Part shown: piece after piece, positions 15,840-23,713 of the stretch
Layout of the letters: the number at the start of each line of letters is the position of its first letter
How positions within the stretch are numbered: position 1 is the first letter of the stretch
The notes under the pieces: model-generated
Databases searched by the model: none
Told to the model about the DNA's origin: nothing
What the model saw: only the letters and a program-made list of their open reading frames with translations
Translations under genes and position numbers: made by a program
Assembly: GCA_963799085.1 (NCBI GenBank)
Contig: CAWCWA010000015.1
Span: forward strand, 62,001-126,000
Length of the DNA stretch: 64,000 bases
Direction: 5' to 3'
Source of the DNA: AP-15 sp963799085
Lineage (GTDB): Bacteria; Pseudomonadota; Alphaproteobacteria; ATCC43930; CGMCC-115725

Positions 15840-16886
15840 TCAGCCGCAGGCGACGGCGTAGACGTCGCGCACCCCTTCGGGGAGCCGCGTCTCCTGCCAA
15901 CTGCGACCGCCGTCCTGGGTCCCGAACACCTGGCCGAAGCGCGAGACGCCGTAGACCTGGTTGGGGTCGCGCGGGTGTGGAGCGACGCCCATCATCGTCG
16001 CCTCGGCCTTGATATCATGGTCAAAGCGCTTCCAGGTGCGACCGACATCCTCGCTCCTATAGATCGAGCCGTCGGTGCTGCGCGCGGCCGGGCTGAGGCA
16101 GGCGTACATGACCTTGGGGTCAAGCGCTGAAACGCGGATGTCGCGGCCATAGGTCAACGGCGAGAAGCGGTTGATCTCCATGTCCTGCCAATGCTGGCCG
16201 CGGTCGTCGCTGCGGAAGAGGCCCATGCGGTTGGCGAGGAAGACGCTGCCGGGGGCTGCCGCGCTGACCGCCAGCGCGTGGCCGTCAAGCATGCCCTCGA
16301 TCTCGGTCTGGCTGCCGATGCGGCTTCTGTATTTCGGCTCCTCGCAGAAGCGGATCAGGTCGGCGGTGCAGTCCTCCCAGCTCTCGCCGCGGTTGCGGCT
16401 GCGCATGGCGCCATTGGCCTCAAGCGTCGCGTAGATGTCGTCGGGCGAATTGGGATCGACATCGAGCCGCATGACGCGGCAGGCAAAGCCCATGATGACG
16501 CGGTCAGGGAGCCCCGGATCGGCCGTCTTGCGCCAGGTGTCGCCGCCATCGTCGCTGCGGTAAACCGCGGGCGGAGTGGCGCCGGCGTAGAGCATGCGCG
16601 AGTCCTTGGGATGGACGCAGACCGACCAGATGTCGGCATCCTCGGGCAGGTTCAGCCGCTCCCAACGGCCGCCGCGGTTGGTGCTGCGGAAGAGGCCCTT
16701 GGTGCTGCCGATATAGACCGTGTCGAGGTTTTCCGGGTGCACCGTGATCGCATGCACCTCGGTTCCCTCGGGCAGCCCGTTCGTCAGGTGTTCCCAGTGG
16801 CTGTCGCCGACCGTCTGGCGAAAGACGCCGCCGAGGGTTCCGCCCATCGACCGCGCCGCGCCGGCGTAAACATGTGTATCCGCCAT
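15840..16886 (-). CDS. BNR/Asp-box repeat beta-propeller protein (sialidase-like fold)
   Basis: The 348 residues contain several Asp-box motifs (S-x-D-x-G-x-x-W): RSTNRGGRWERL, RSDDGGDTWRK, RSRNRGESWED, RSDDRGQHWQD, RSEDVGRTWKR and GTQDGGRSWQE. These mark blades of a six- or seven-bladed propeller. No signal peptide is visible (MADTHVYAGAARS), so it appears cytoplasmic. The sialidase catalytic Arg triad and Tyr/Glu pair are not recognisable, so glycosidase activity is unlikely. Family members are often labelled 'glycosyl hydrolase' or 'exo-alpha-sialidase' without proof. It stands alone, divergent from the aldo/keto reductase. Confidence 0.75.
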   Translation of the reverse strand: MADTHVYAGAARSMGGTLGGVFRQTVGDSHWEHLTNGLPEGTEVHAITVHPENLDTVYIGSTKGLFRSTNRGGRWERLNLPEDADIWSVCVHPKDSRMLYAGATPPAVYRSDDGGDTWRKTADPGLPDRVIMGFACRVMRLDVDPNSPDDIYATLEANGAMRSRNRGESWEDCTADLIRFCEEPKYRSRIGSQTEIEGMLDGHALAVSAAAPGSVFLANRMGLFRSDDRGQHWQDMEINRFSPLTYGRDIRVSALDPKVMYACLSPAARSTDGSIYRSEDVGRTWKRFDHDIKAEATMMGVAPHPRDPNQVYGVSRFGQVFGTQDGGRSWQETRLPEGVRDVYAVACG

Positions 16887-16971
16887 GATGCTCCTCCCTC
16901 GGCTGGATTGCGGCCGCGATCATACCCTTGTATTGGAGCATGTCACAAAGCTTTAGCGGTTGGAGAATGCG

Positions 16972-17973
16972 ATGAGCGGCAAGGCGGTGATTGAGCGGCG
17001 CAGGCTCGGGAGAGGCGGGCCGGAGGTTTCGGCGATCGGGCTGGGCTGCATGTCGCTCTCGGGCGTCTACGGCAAGAGCGACGACGATGCCGGGGTGGCG
17101 CTCATTCACCGCGCGCTCGACCTCGGGATCGACCATTTCGATAGTTCCGACATGTATGGCTGGGGCCAGAACGAGGAACTGCTCGGCCGGGCGTTGAAGG
17201 GGCGGCGCGAGGGTATCGTGATCGCCTCGAAATTCGGCCAGACGCAGCGCCCGGGCGGCGCCAACGGCGTGGACGGCAGCCCCGCCTATATCGCCAAGGC
17301 CTGCGAGGCGAGCCTGAAGCGGCTCGGCGTCGATGTCATCGACCTCTATTACCAGCACCGGGTCGATCCGGCGGTGCCGGTCGAGGACACGGTGGGTGCC
17401 ATGGCGCGGCTCGTCGAGGCGGGCAAGGTGCGCTATATCGGGCTCTGCGAGGCGCGGCCCGAGCGCATCCGCCGCGCCCATGCCGTGCATCCGATCGCCG
17501 CGGTGCAGAGCGAATACTCGCTGCTCTACCGCGAGGAGGCGACCGAGACGCGCGAATTGACTCGCGACCTCGGCATCGCTTTTGTGGCCTACGCCCCGCT
17601 CGGCCGCAGCCTCTTGGCGGGTGTGGTCCCGGATCTCGACAATCTGGCGCCGGGCGACACGCGCGGCCGGCATCCGCGCTTCATGGGCGAGAATTTCGCG
17701 AAGAACCGAGCACTTGTCGAAAAGATCGAGGCGATCGCCCGGGAGAAGAGCTGCACCCCGGCGCAACTCTGCCTCGCCTGGCTATTGGCGCAGGGCCCCG
17801 ACGTGATCCCGATCCCCGGCACCAAGCAGATCGCGCGGCTGGAAGAGAATGTCGGGGCACTCAACGTTCGATTGACCACGGCCGAGATCGACCGCATCTC
17901 GACGGCGATCCCGATCGGCGCCGCCGCCGGCACCCGCTACCCCGAAGGCGGCATGCGCGGCGTGTATATTTGA
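16972..17973 (+). CDS. Aldo/keto reductase
   Basis: The protein is 333 residues from ATG 16972. The AKR tetrad is complete: Asp57, Tyr62 (DSSDMYGWGQNE), Lys87 (IASKFGQ) and His129 (LYYQHRVDP). The NADPH-binding tail IPIPGTKQIARLEENVGA is present. The sequence resembles the AKR13/YakC-type group, which reduces aldehydes and ketones. It converges with the lactonase gene across the hairpin at 17988-18017. Physiological substrate unknown. Confidence 0.9.
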   Translation: MSGKAVIERRRLGRGGPEVSAIGLGCMSLSGVYGKSDDDAGVALIHRALDLGIDHFDSSDMYGWGQNEELLGRALKGRREGIVIASKFGQTQRPGGANGVDGSPAYIAKACEASLKRLGVDVIDLYYQHRVDPAVPVEDTVGAMARLVEAGKVRYIGLCEARPERIRRAHAVHPIAAVQSEYSLLYREEATETRELTRDLGIAFVAYAPLGRSLLAGVVPDLDNLAPGDTRGRHPRFMGENFAKNRALVEKIEAIAREKSCTPAQLCLAWLLAQGPDVIPIPGTKQIARLEENVGALNVRLTTAEIDRISTAIPIGAAAGTRYPEGGMRGVYI

Positions 17974-17987
17974 GCCTGCGCTGCAGG

Positions 17988-18017
17988 CACCCTCTCCTCG
18001 CAAGCGGGGCGAGGGTG
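17988..18017. terminator. Hairpin between convergent genes, REP-like
   Basis: CACCCTC ... GAGGGTG arms flank TCCTCGCAAGCGGGGC, giving a GC-rich hairpin between the stops of the aldo/keto reductase (+) and the lactonase (-). There is no T-run, so it would be a weak or Rho-assisted bidirectional terminator. Its core resembles the palindrome at 15803-15828. Confidence 0.45.
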
Positions 18018-18028
18018 GTAACCGGCTC

Positions 18029-19168
18029 TTATTGCAGATCGACGATTTCGATCCAGTTGGGCTGCTTGCCCATCGGGTAGTGATGGGCGGCGGCGAGCGC
18101 GCCCGATTGCGGGTCGATGCGGTACACCGTCATTGCGTCGGAATCGAGCCCGACCGACAGCAGAAACTTACCGCGCGGGTCGGTGTTGAAACCGCGCGGC
18201 GTCTTCTCGGTCGGCCAATGGCCGATCGGCGACAATGTCCCCTTCTCGGGATCGATGTGGTAGCCGGCCAGTGTGCTGGTCTTGCGCTCGCTGCCGTAGA
18301 GAAACCGGCCGTCGGGCGTCACGTGCAGGTCGGCGGCGGCCGGCTGCTCCTTGAAATCAGCCGGGAGCGCGTCGACGAACTGAAGTTCCTTCAAGGTCCC
18401 GGTCGCCGGGTCGATCGCATAGGCGCCGATCGTGTCGGTGGTCTCGGTAATCAGGTAGAGGAACTTGCCGCTCGGATGGAACGCCAAATGGCGCGGCCCG
18501 GCCCCCGCCTTGGTGTGGATTTCGGGCGGCAAATTGGGCGACAGAGTGCCGGCCGCCGGATCGAACTTCCACTCCAGGACCCGGTCGCTGCCGAGGCTTG
18601 TCGAATAACTATACTTGTTGGCCGCGTCGACCAGAATGCAGTGCGATTTGGGCAGGTCCGGAATGATTTGGGTCGGCTTCTCGACGACGTGGCCATTGGC
18701 GGCGATCGGGTTGATCGTCAGCTTGTTGCCGGGATAGGAGGCGCACAGCAGAAACCGGCCGGTGCGGTCGGTCGTGGTATAGGCCATGCTGTCCTGCAAA
18801 GGCGTGGTCGCCAGATGGTTGAGCCGCCCGCTGGCGTGGTCGATCCCAAAGCTCGACGCCGGGAACGGCTCGCTACGCAACGCCGCGATCAGCAACCGCT
18901 TATCCGGCGTCACCGCCATCGGCATGCTGGTCGGCGACGGCTTATCGGTGCCCGGCACCGACACCTTGTCGAGAAGCGTCAGCTCGCCGCTGTCGCGGTT
19001 CATCACCAGGCAGTAGATTTCCTTGCTGCCGGCGTTTGACACATAGACGACCGTATCCGGCGCCGGCTCCGCCATTGCATTCCTCCCGCCAATAAAGGGG
19101 CCCGGCAACGCCGTGGCGCCCGCCGTCAGCGCCAGCATCCGCCGCCGCGTCAGCCCAGTCTTTGCCAT
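18029..19168 (-). CDS. Exported lactonase-family seven-bladed propeller (6-phosphogluconolactonase-like)
   Basis: ATG 19168 follows GGGAGGAGACG. The product (379 aa) opens with a twin-arginine signal, LTRRRMLALTAGATALPG, so it should be exported folded to the periplasm. The mature part is a YbhE/lactonase propeller: VVYVSNAGSKEIYC, GPRHLAFHPSGKFLYLITE, VTPDGRFLYGSER and FNTDPRGKFLLSVG. Cytoplasmic Pgl hydrolyses 6-phosphogluconolactone; a Tat-exported version more likely acts on another periplasmic lactone. The GST gene lies 73 bases upstream on the same strand and may be co-transcribed. Confidence 0.85.
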   Translation of the reverse strand: MAKTGLTRRRMLALTAGATALPGPFIGGRNAMAEPAPDTVVYVSNAGSKEIYCLVMNRDSGELTLLDKVSVPGTDKPSPTSMPMAVTPDKRLLIAALRSEPFPASSFGIDHASGRLNHLATTPLQDSMAYTTTDRTGRFLLCASYPGNKLTINPIAANGHVVEKPTQIIPDLPKSHCILVDAANKYSYSTSLGSDRVLEWKFDPAAGTLSPNLPPEIHTKAGAGPRHLAFHPSGKFLYLITETTDTIGAYAIDPATGTLKELQFVDALPADFKEQPAAADLHVTPDGRFLYGSERKTSTLAGYHIDPEKGTLSPIGHWPTEKTPRGFNTDPRGKFLLSVGLDSDAMTVYRIDPQSGALAAAHHYPMGKQPNWIEIVDLQ

Positions 19169-19241
19169 CGTCTCCTCCCGCCCGGCCTCGCCCGCCGGCG
19201 CCGAGGTTAGAAGCAATTCGGCGGGCCGACAACGGCGCGGC

Positions 19242-19862
19242 TCATTCCCGCTGCAACTGCCGCGCGGTCTGCGCCGCCGGCCGGTCATGGCATCGCTTGA
19301 GCCAATCCGCGGCCTTCGGGAAGGGCGTCATATCGACCCGCGCCTGTCGCGCCCAGGCGAGGATGCTGGCGACGTTGAGGTCGGCGACGGTGAATTCCCG
19401 GCCGAGGAGATAGGGGTCCGCCGTGACGACGCCGTCGAGCACCTTAAAGGGTGCGGCGAGCGCGCGCTCGGCCTTGGCGGCGGCGTTAGGATCGCGTTTC
19501 TCCTCGGGCAATACGACCTTGTTGAAAAGTGCGGTGAGCGCCGGCCGCTCGATCTCGGTGATACCCCAGAAGCTCCATTGCCAGGTCCGCGCCTCGCCTT
19601 CGAGCGCGGTCGGATAGAGCCGGCCCAAGCCGTATTTCTTGGCGAGGTAGAGGTTGATCGCCATCGACTCCCAAAGGACGAAGCCGTCGTCGTCGATCGA
19701 CGGGACATGGCCGTTCGGGTTGACCGCGAGATAATCCGGCCGGCGCGTGCCGCCATCTGCGAAGTCGATCTTGACGTGCTCGTAATCGAGCCCGAGTTCG
19801 GCCGCTAGCCATAGCGTGCGGTAGGCGCGCGAGCGGGCGACGCCATAAATCTTCAATGCCAT
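19242..19862 (-). CDS. Glutathione S-transferase family protein
   Basis: The 206 residues form an N-terminal thioredoxin-like domain (LKIYGVARSRAYRTLWLAAELG; cis-Pro in GHVPSIDDDG; ESMAINLYLAKKYG for glutathione gamma-Glu binding) and a C-terminal helical domain (FTVADLNVASIL). Ser/Tyr near the N-terminus (SRAYR) is the likely thiol-activating region. It probably conjugates glutathione to electrophiles in the cytoplasm. It is upstream of the lactonase gene on the same strand. Confidence 0.88.
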   Translation of the reverse strand: MALKIYGVARSRAYRTLWLAAELGLDYEHVKIDFADGGTRRPDYLAVNPNGHVPSIDDDGFVLWESMAINLYLAKKYGLGRLYPTALEGEARTWQWSFWGITEIERPALTALFNKVVLPEEKRDPNAAAKAERALAAPFKVLDGVVTADPYLLGREFTVADLNVASILAWARQARVDMTPFPKAADWLKRCHDRPAAQTARQLQRE

Positions 19863-20003
19863 AGAACTGCCTCCATTTTTGTATTAGAGGGGCGGCGCGA
19901 GGCGGCGAGCCTCGCACGGACGGACGGTTCGGCGGAAGCCTCTCCCGCAAGGAACCGCCGGGACCGGTCTTTCGGGTATGGCTGAGCGAAGGGGGGAAGA
20001 ACC

Positions 20004-21146
20004 TTGGCGGCGGTATTCATCGGCGCGGCGACGGTCGCGATCTGGCTTTATCTGCTGTTGTTGCGCGGTGGCTTCTGGCGGGTGCGGCCGGCGCCGCCGC
20101 CGATTGAGAAAGTCGCGCCGGCGGCGGTCGTTGCGATCATTCCAGCGCGCGACGAGGCGGCGGTCATCGGCCGCGCGCTCGGTTCGCTGTTGGCCCAGAA
20201 TTACGCGGGCGCGCTGGACATCGTGGTCGTCGACGATCAGAGCCGCGACGGGACCGGCAGAGCGGCGCGCCAGGTGGCCGATGGCGCGGCGGCCGACGGG
20301 CGCGTCCAAGTGCTTCGAGGCGCCGCGCCGCCATCGGGCTGGACCGGCAAATTATGGGCGTTGCGGCAGGGGATCGAGACCGCCCGGCCGCTGCGTCCCG
20401 ATTATCTGCTGCTGACCGACGCCGACATCGTCCATGGGCGCGAGAACCTGCGCGAACTCGTCGCGCGGGCGCAGGTGGGCGGTTATGACCTCGTCTCGCT
20501 GATGGTCAAGCTCAATTGCCGCAGCCTATGGGAGCGGCTGTTGATCCCGGCCTTTGTCTTCTTCTTCTTCAAGCTCTACCCGCCGCGCTGGATCGCCGAT
20601 CCGTCGCGACGCACGAGTGCGGCGGCGGGCGGCTGCATCCTGATCCGCGCCGAAATGCTCGATCGCATCGGCGGCGTCGACAGCGTGCGTGGCGAGATCA
20701 TCGACGATTGCGCGATGGCCCGCCGCGTCAAGGCTGCCGGCGGCAAGGTCTGGCTCGGCATGTCGGCGCATACGGCGAGCATCCGCGAATACCGGTCATG
20801 GCGGCCGATCTGGGACATGATCGCGCGCAGCGCCTTCGCCCAGCTCGGCTATTCGGCGGCGATGCTGGCGCTGACCTTGCTGTTGCTGGGGATCGCCTAT
20901 CTGGCGCCGCCGCTGTTGCTGTTCTCGGCGAGCGCCTTGGCGATCTTCTGCGGTGCGGCTAGCTGGGCGATCATGGGCCTCGTCTTTCTGCCCACGCTCA
21001 GGGCTTATGAGGGGCCTTGGGTCGCCGCCCTGCTGCTGCCGGCGATCTGCCTCTTTTATGCGGCGGCGACGATCGCCTCCGCGGTGCTGTTCTGGCGCGG
21101 CCGCGGCGGCTACTGGAAGGGCCGCTTCCAGGCGAATTCGGGCTAG
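20004..21146 (+). CDS. hpnB: HpnB-type family 2 glycosyltransferase
   Basis: The TTG start at 20004 is chosen because GGGGGGAAGA lies just upstream and the product begins with a membrane helix. The 380 residues carry a GT2 core: VAIIPARDEAAVIGRAL, DIVVVDDQSRDGT, YLLLTDADIVH (DxD-type) and IDDCAMARRVKAAG. At least three C-terminal membrane segments follow. Length and layout fit HpnB, the hopanoid-associated glycosyltransferase, although the squalene-hopene cyclase cluster is not in the window. The catalytic domain faces the cytoplasm. Its stop overlaps the stop of atpF on the other strand. Confidence 0.75.
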   Translation: MAAVFIGAATVAIWLYLLLLRGGFWRVRPAPPPIEKVAPAAVVAIIPARDEAAVIGRALGSLLAQNYAGALDIVVVDDQSRDGTGRAARQVADGAAADGRVQVLRGAAPPSGWTGKLWALRQGIETARPLRPDYLLLTDADIVHGRENLRELVARAQVGGYDLVSLMVKLNCRSLWERLLIPAFVFFFFKLYPPRWIADPSRRTSAAAGGCILIRAEMLDRIGGVDSVRGEIIDDCAMARRVKAAGGKVWLGMSAHTASIREYRSWRPIWDMIARSAFAQLGYSAAMLALTLLLLGIAYLAPPLLLFSASALAIFCGAASWAIMGLVFLPTLRAYEGPWVAALLLPAICLFYAAATIASAVLFWRGRGGYWKGRFQANSG

Positions 21147-21637
21147 TTGAGCTGCTGCGGGAGGGCGGCGATGGCGTTGTCGATCAGGGCAGCGCCTCGC
21201 GTCTCGTCGAGTTCGGCGGCGATGACCTGACGGGCGGCGGCGATCGCGACATCGACGGTGACGGCGCGGATCTCGGCCACCGCTTTTGCCTCCTCCTGTG
21301 CGATGCGCTCCTCGGCGAGCTGCCGGCGGCGGGCGAGTGCTGCGTCGAGGTCGCGCGCCGCCTGCTCGGCGATGCGCTCGGCTTCGGTGCGGGCATGAGC
21401 GACGATCGCCTCGGCCTCGGCCGCCGCCTCGCGCTCCTTCTCCCGATACATCGCGAGCGCGCGTTCGGCTTCCTCGCGCAGATTGCGCGCCCCGTCGAGC
21501 TCTTCGCGGATGCGCGTGCTGCGGCTGTCGAGCGCGCCGACCAGCATGCGGCCGACCGGCTTCCAGAGCCCCGCGACGAGGATCAATGCCGCGACCAGAA
21601 CCCAGAATTCGTGGTCGCTCAGGATGTGTGAAATCAT
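21143..21637 (-). CDS. atpF: F0F1 ATP synthase subunit b
   Basis: The 164 residues are one N-terminal membrane helix (HEFWVLVAALILVAGLW) followed by a long charged coiled coil (EELDGARNLREEAERALAM onward), the peripheral stalk. ATG 21637 overlaps the stop of the b' gene (ATGA). It is the last gene of the F0 operon atpI-B-E-F'-F. The F1 genes are not in the window, as expected for alphaproteobacteria, where the operons are separate. The stop converges with hpnB. Confidence 0.93.
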   Translation of the reverse strand: MISHILSDHEFWVLVAALILVAGLWKPVGRMLVGALDSRSTRIREELDGARNLREEAERALAMYREKEREAAAEAEAIVAHARTEAERIAEQAARDLDAALARRRQLAEERIAQEEAKAVAEIRAVTVDVAIAAARQVIAAELDETRGAALIDNAIAALPQQLN

Positions 21638-22128
21638 GCCCGGCGCTCCGCCATGACGCGCTCGACCGCCGCCTCGACGCCACGCGCATCGACCGGGGCG
21701 CCGGTGAGCTTGGCCGCGACCGAGGCGGCGACCTCAGCCGCTACAGCGCGGATCTCGCCGACGGCCTGGGTCTTGGCGGCGACGATCTGCCGTTCCGCCG
21801 CCGCAGTGTGTTCGGCGAGCGACTGGGCGAGTTGGCGCTGGCGCTCGGCGGCTTCCGCGGCGAGCCGGTCGGAGGTTTCCTTCATCGTCATCTGCGCCCG
21901 CGCCCGCGCCTCGGAGAGGGCGCGCTGATAGGAGGCGATCGCCGCTTCCGCCTCGGTCTTCATCGCAGCCGCATGGTTCAGATCCTCGTCGAGCCGCTTT
22001 CGTCGCGCTTCGATCGCGACGTTGACCCGCGGCAGGGCCACCGTCTTCATCAGGATGAACAGCACGATGAAGGTGACCGCCAGCCAGAAAAGCTGCGGGA
22101 CGAACGTCGATACGTCGAGCTGCGGCAT
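21634..22128 (-). CDS. atpG: F0F1 ATP synthase subunit b'
   Basis: The 164 residues are a b-like stalk subunit. The membrane helix QLFWLAVTFIVLFILMK comes near the N-terminus, then KRLDEDLNHAAAMKTEAEAAI begins the coiled coil. Having both b and b' marks photosynthetic bacteria and most alphaproteobacteria. The start (MPQLDVSTFVPQ) is 26 bases after the c-subunit stop and the end overlaps atpF by four bases. Its symbol varies between annotations (atpF', atpG, atpF2). Confidence 0.92.
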   Translation of the reverse strand: MPQLDVSTFVPQLFWLAVTFIVLFILMKTVALPRVNVAIEARRKRLDEDLNHAAAMKTEAEAAIASYQRALSEARARAQMTMKETSDRLAAEAAERQRQLAQSLAEHTAAAERQIVAAKTQAVGEIRAVAAEVAASVAAKLTGAPVDARGVEAAVERVMAERRA

Positions 22129-22153
22129 CGGGGCGCGTCGGCCGGCTGCCGGC

Positions 22154-22381
22154 TCAGAGCACGAAGAGCAGCAGGAGTGAGATGATCAGCGCGTAGAACG
22201 CCACCGCCTCGGTCAGCGCGAAGCCCAGCATGCCGATGCCGAAGACCTGGTCGCGGGCGGCGGGGTTGCGCGCGATCGAACTGACGAGTGAGGCGAACAC
22301 GTTGCCGATGCCGACCCCGACACCCGCCAGGGCAATCGCGGCAAGTCCGGCGCCGATCATTTTCGCAGAGGTTGGGTCCAT
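22154..22381 (-). CDS. atpE: F0F1 ATP synthase subunit c
   Basis: The 75-residue hairpin of two membrane helices starts at ATG 22381 (MDPTSAKMIGAG); a TTG precedes it directly. The proton-carrying carboxylate is Glu58 (GFALTEAVAFY) and the polar loop is RNPAARDQ. Gly-rich helix 1 (AGVGVGIGNVFASL) is normal for proton-type c-rings. No Na+-binding Gln/Glu signature was seen. Confidence 0.95.
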   Translation of the reverse strand: MDPTSAKMIGAGLAAIALAGVGVGIGNVFASLVSSIARNPAARDQVFGIGMLGFALTEAVAFYALIISLLLLFVL

Positions 22382-22438
22382 CAATTCGGTCCTTTCCGGG
22401 ATAGAGGACGGGGATTGGGTTGGCGGCTACCCGCCCGC

Positions 22439-23170
22439 TCAGTGCAGGTGGATCGCGTCGCTCAAATAGAGGCAGGTCAGGATCGCGAAGACATAGGCCT
22501 GCAGCACCGCGATCACGAGCTCGAGCGCGATCAGCGCGACGTTAAAGGTCAGCGGCAGAAAGCCGAACAGCCCCATCGCCACGGTAAAGCCGGCAAACAC
22601 CGCGATCATCGTGTGCCCGGCCAGCATGTTGGCGAAGAGCCGCAGGCTGAGGCTGATCGGCCGCGTCAGATAGGAGATGATTTCGATCGGCACCAGCAGG
22701 GGCGCCATGAAGACCGGCGCCCCGGGCGGGAAGAAGAAGGTGAAGAAATTGATGCCGTGCCGGATAAAGGCGATCACCGTCACCATCAGGAAGACGAAGA
22801 GCGCCATCGCGAAAGTGACGACGATCTGGCCGGTGAAAGTGAAGCTGTACGGCACGAGGCCTAAGAGATTGCCGAGCAGGATGAACATGAACAGCGAGAA
22901 GACGAAGGGGACGTAGCGCAAGCCCTCATGCCCGACATTTTCCTGCACCATGCCGGCGACGAATTCGTACGAGAGCTCGGCCATCGACTGGATCCGCCCC
23001 GGCACCAGCGCCGCCCGCCGCGTCGCGCCGTAGACCAAGAGGAACGTCAAAGCGACGACGATCGTCATCAGGAGCGCCGCGTTTGTATAGGAAATGTCGA
23101 TCGAGCCGATATGGATCGGGATGATCCGGTCGATCGTGAACTGTTCCAATGGTGAGTGTTCAGTCGCCAA
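22439..23170 (-). CDS. atpB: F0F1 ATP synthase subunit a
   Basis: The 243 residues have five to six hydrophobic helices and the essential Arg177 in SLSLRLFANMLAGH, which faces the c-ring carboxylate. A TTG start is used (protein MATEHSPLEQFTIDRIIP, the conserved N-terminus of alphaproteobacterial subunit a) with GGGGAA upstream. It lies between atpI (55 bases upstream) and atpE (57 bases downstream). Confidence 0.95.
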   Translation of the reverse strand: MATEHSPLEQFTIDRIIPIHIGSIDISYTNAALLMTIVVALTFLLVYGATRRAALVPGRIQSMAELSYEFVAGMVQENVGHEGLRYVPFVFSLFMFILLGNLLGLVPYSFTFTGQIVVTFAMALFVFLMVTVIAFIRHGINFFTFFFPPGAPVFMAPLLVPIEIISYLTRPISLSLRLFANMLAGHTMIAVFAGFTVAMGLFGFLPLTFNVALIALELVIAVLQAYVFAILTCLYLSDAIHLH

Positions 23171-23225
23171 TGTATTCCCCGCCGCGACATCCGACCTGAA
23201 AAAGGCCTCGGAGGTTCAAGTTTCG

Positions 23226-23573
23226 CTAATCCCGTTTGGCTTTGTCCCGGCCGCCGCCCGGCGCCCCGCCATGCCCATAGCCCACACCTTTTGCCGCGCG
23301 AAAGACATTCAGCATTCCCGCTGCGATACCGAGAAAAAAGAAGACGATCAACCCCCAGGGACGCGTGCCGAGGAAGCGGTCGGTCAGCCATCCGAGCCCC
23401 AGCCCGACGCACAGGGCCGCGGCGAGCTCGACCGCCATCCGGAGCCCGAGACCTAGAGCCCCTCGCGGAGGTTCGCCGCGCGCGCCTGGGTCGTCCCGGA
23501 GCTGCTCCTGCCGCGCCCTATCGATCCTCTCGCCAAGACGCGCCAGGGGATCCGGCGGCGGATTCTCGCTCAT
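23226..23573 (-). CDS. atpI: AtpI-like F0F1 assembly protein
   Basis: The 115 residues run from ATG 23573: an acidic N-terminus (MSENPPPDPLARLGERIDRA), two membrane helices (AVELAAALCVGLGLGW; WGLIVFFFLGIAAGM) and a Gly/Lys-rich tail. This is the position and shape of AtpI, which helps c-ring assembly and Mg2+ supply. It is the first gene of the operon, so the promoter should lie in 23574-23713, where no strong box was recognised. Confidence 0.85.
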   Translation of the reverse strand: MSENPPPDPLARLGERIDRARQEQLRDDPGARGEPPRGALGLGLRMAVELAAALCVGLGLGWLTDRFLGTRPWGLIVFFFLGIAAGMLNVFRAAKGVGYGHGGAPGGGRDKAKRD

Positions 23574-23713
23574 TTGGAGAAGCGTAACCGTCCAACACCC
23601 GCCCCGGCCGCAACCCGGCCGAGACGCCGGCACGATAGTGACGCTGTTCCCGCCTGTCAACGCGACATTCCGCAAGGGCGGGCCATCGGGGCGGGCCGCC
23701 CGAGCGGGCGGGT

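Noticed and set aside
14774..16012. 412-codon plus-strand frame over alkB, aldolase and BNR genes
   Set aside because: Runs across three well-supported minus-strand genes and a palindrome; no start signal or motif.
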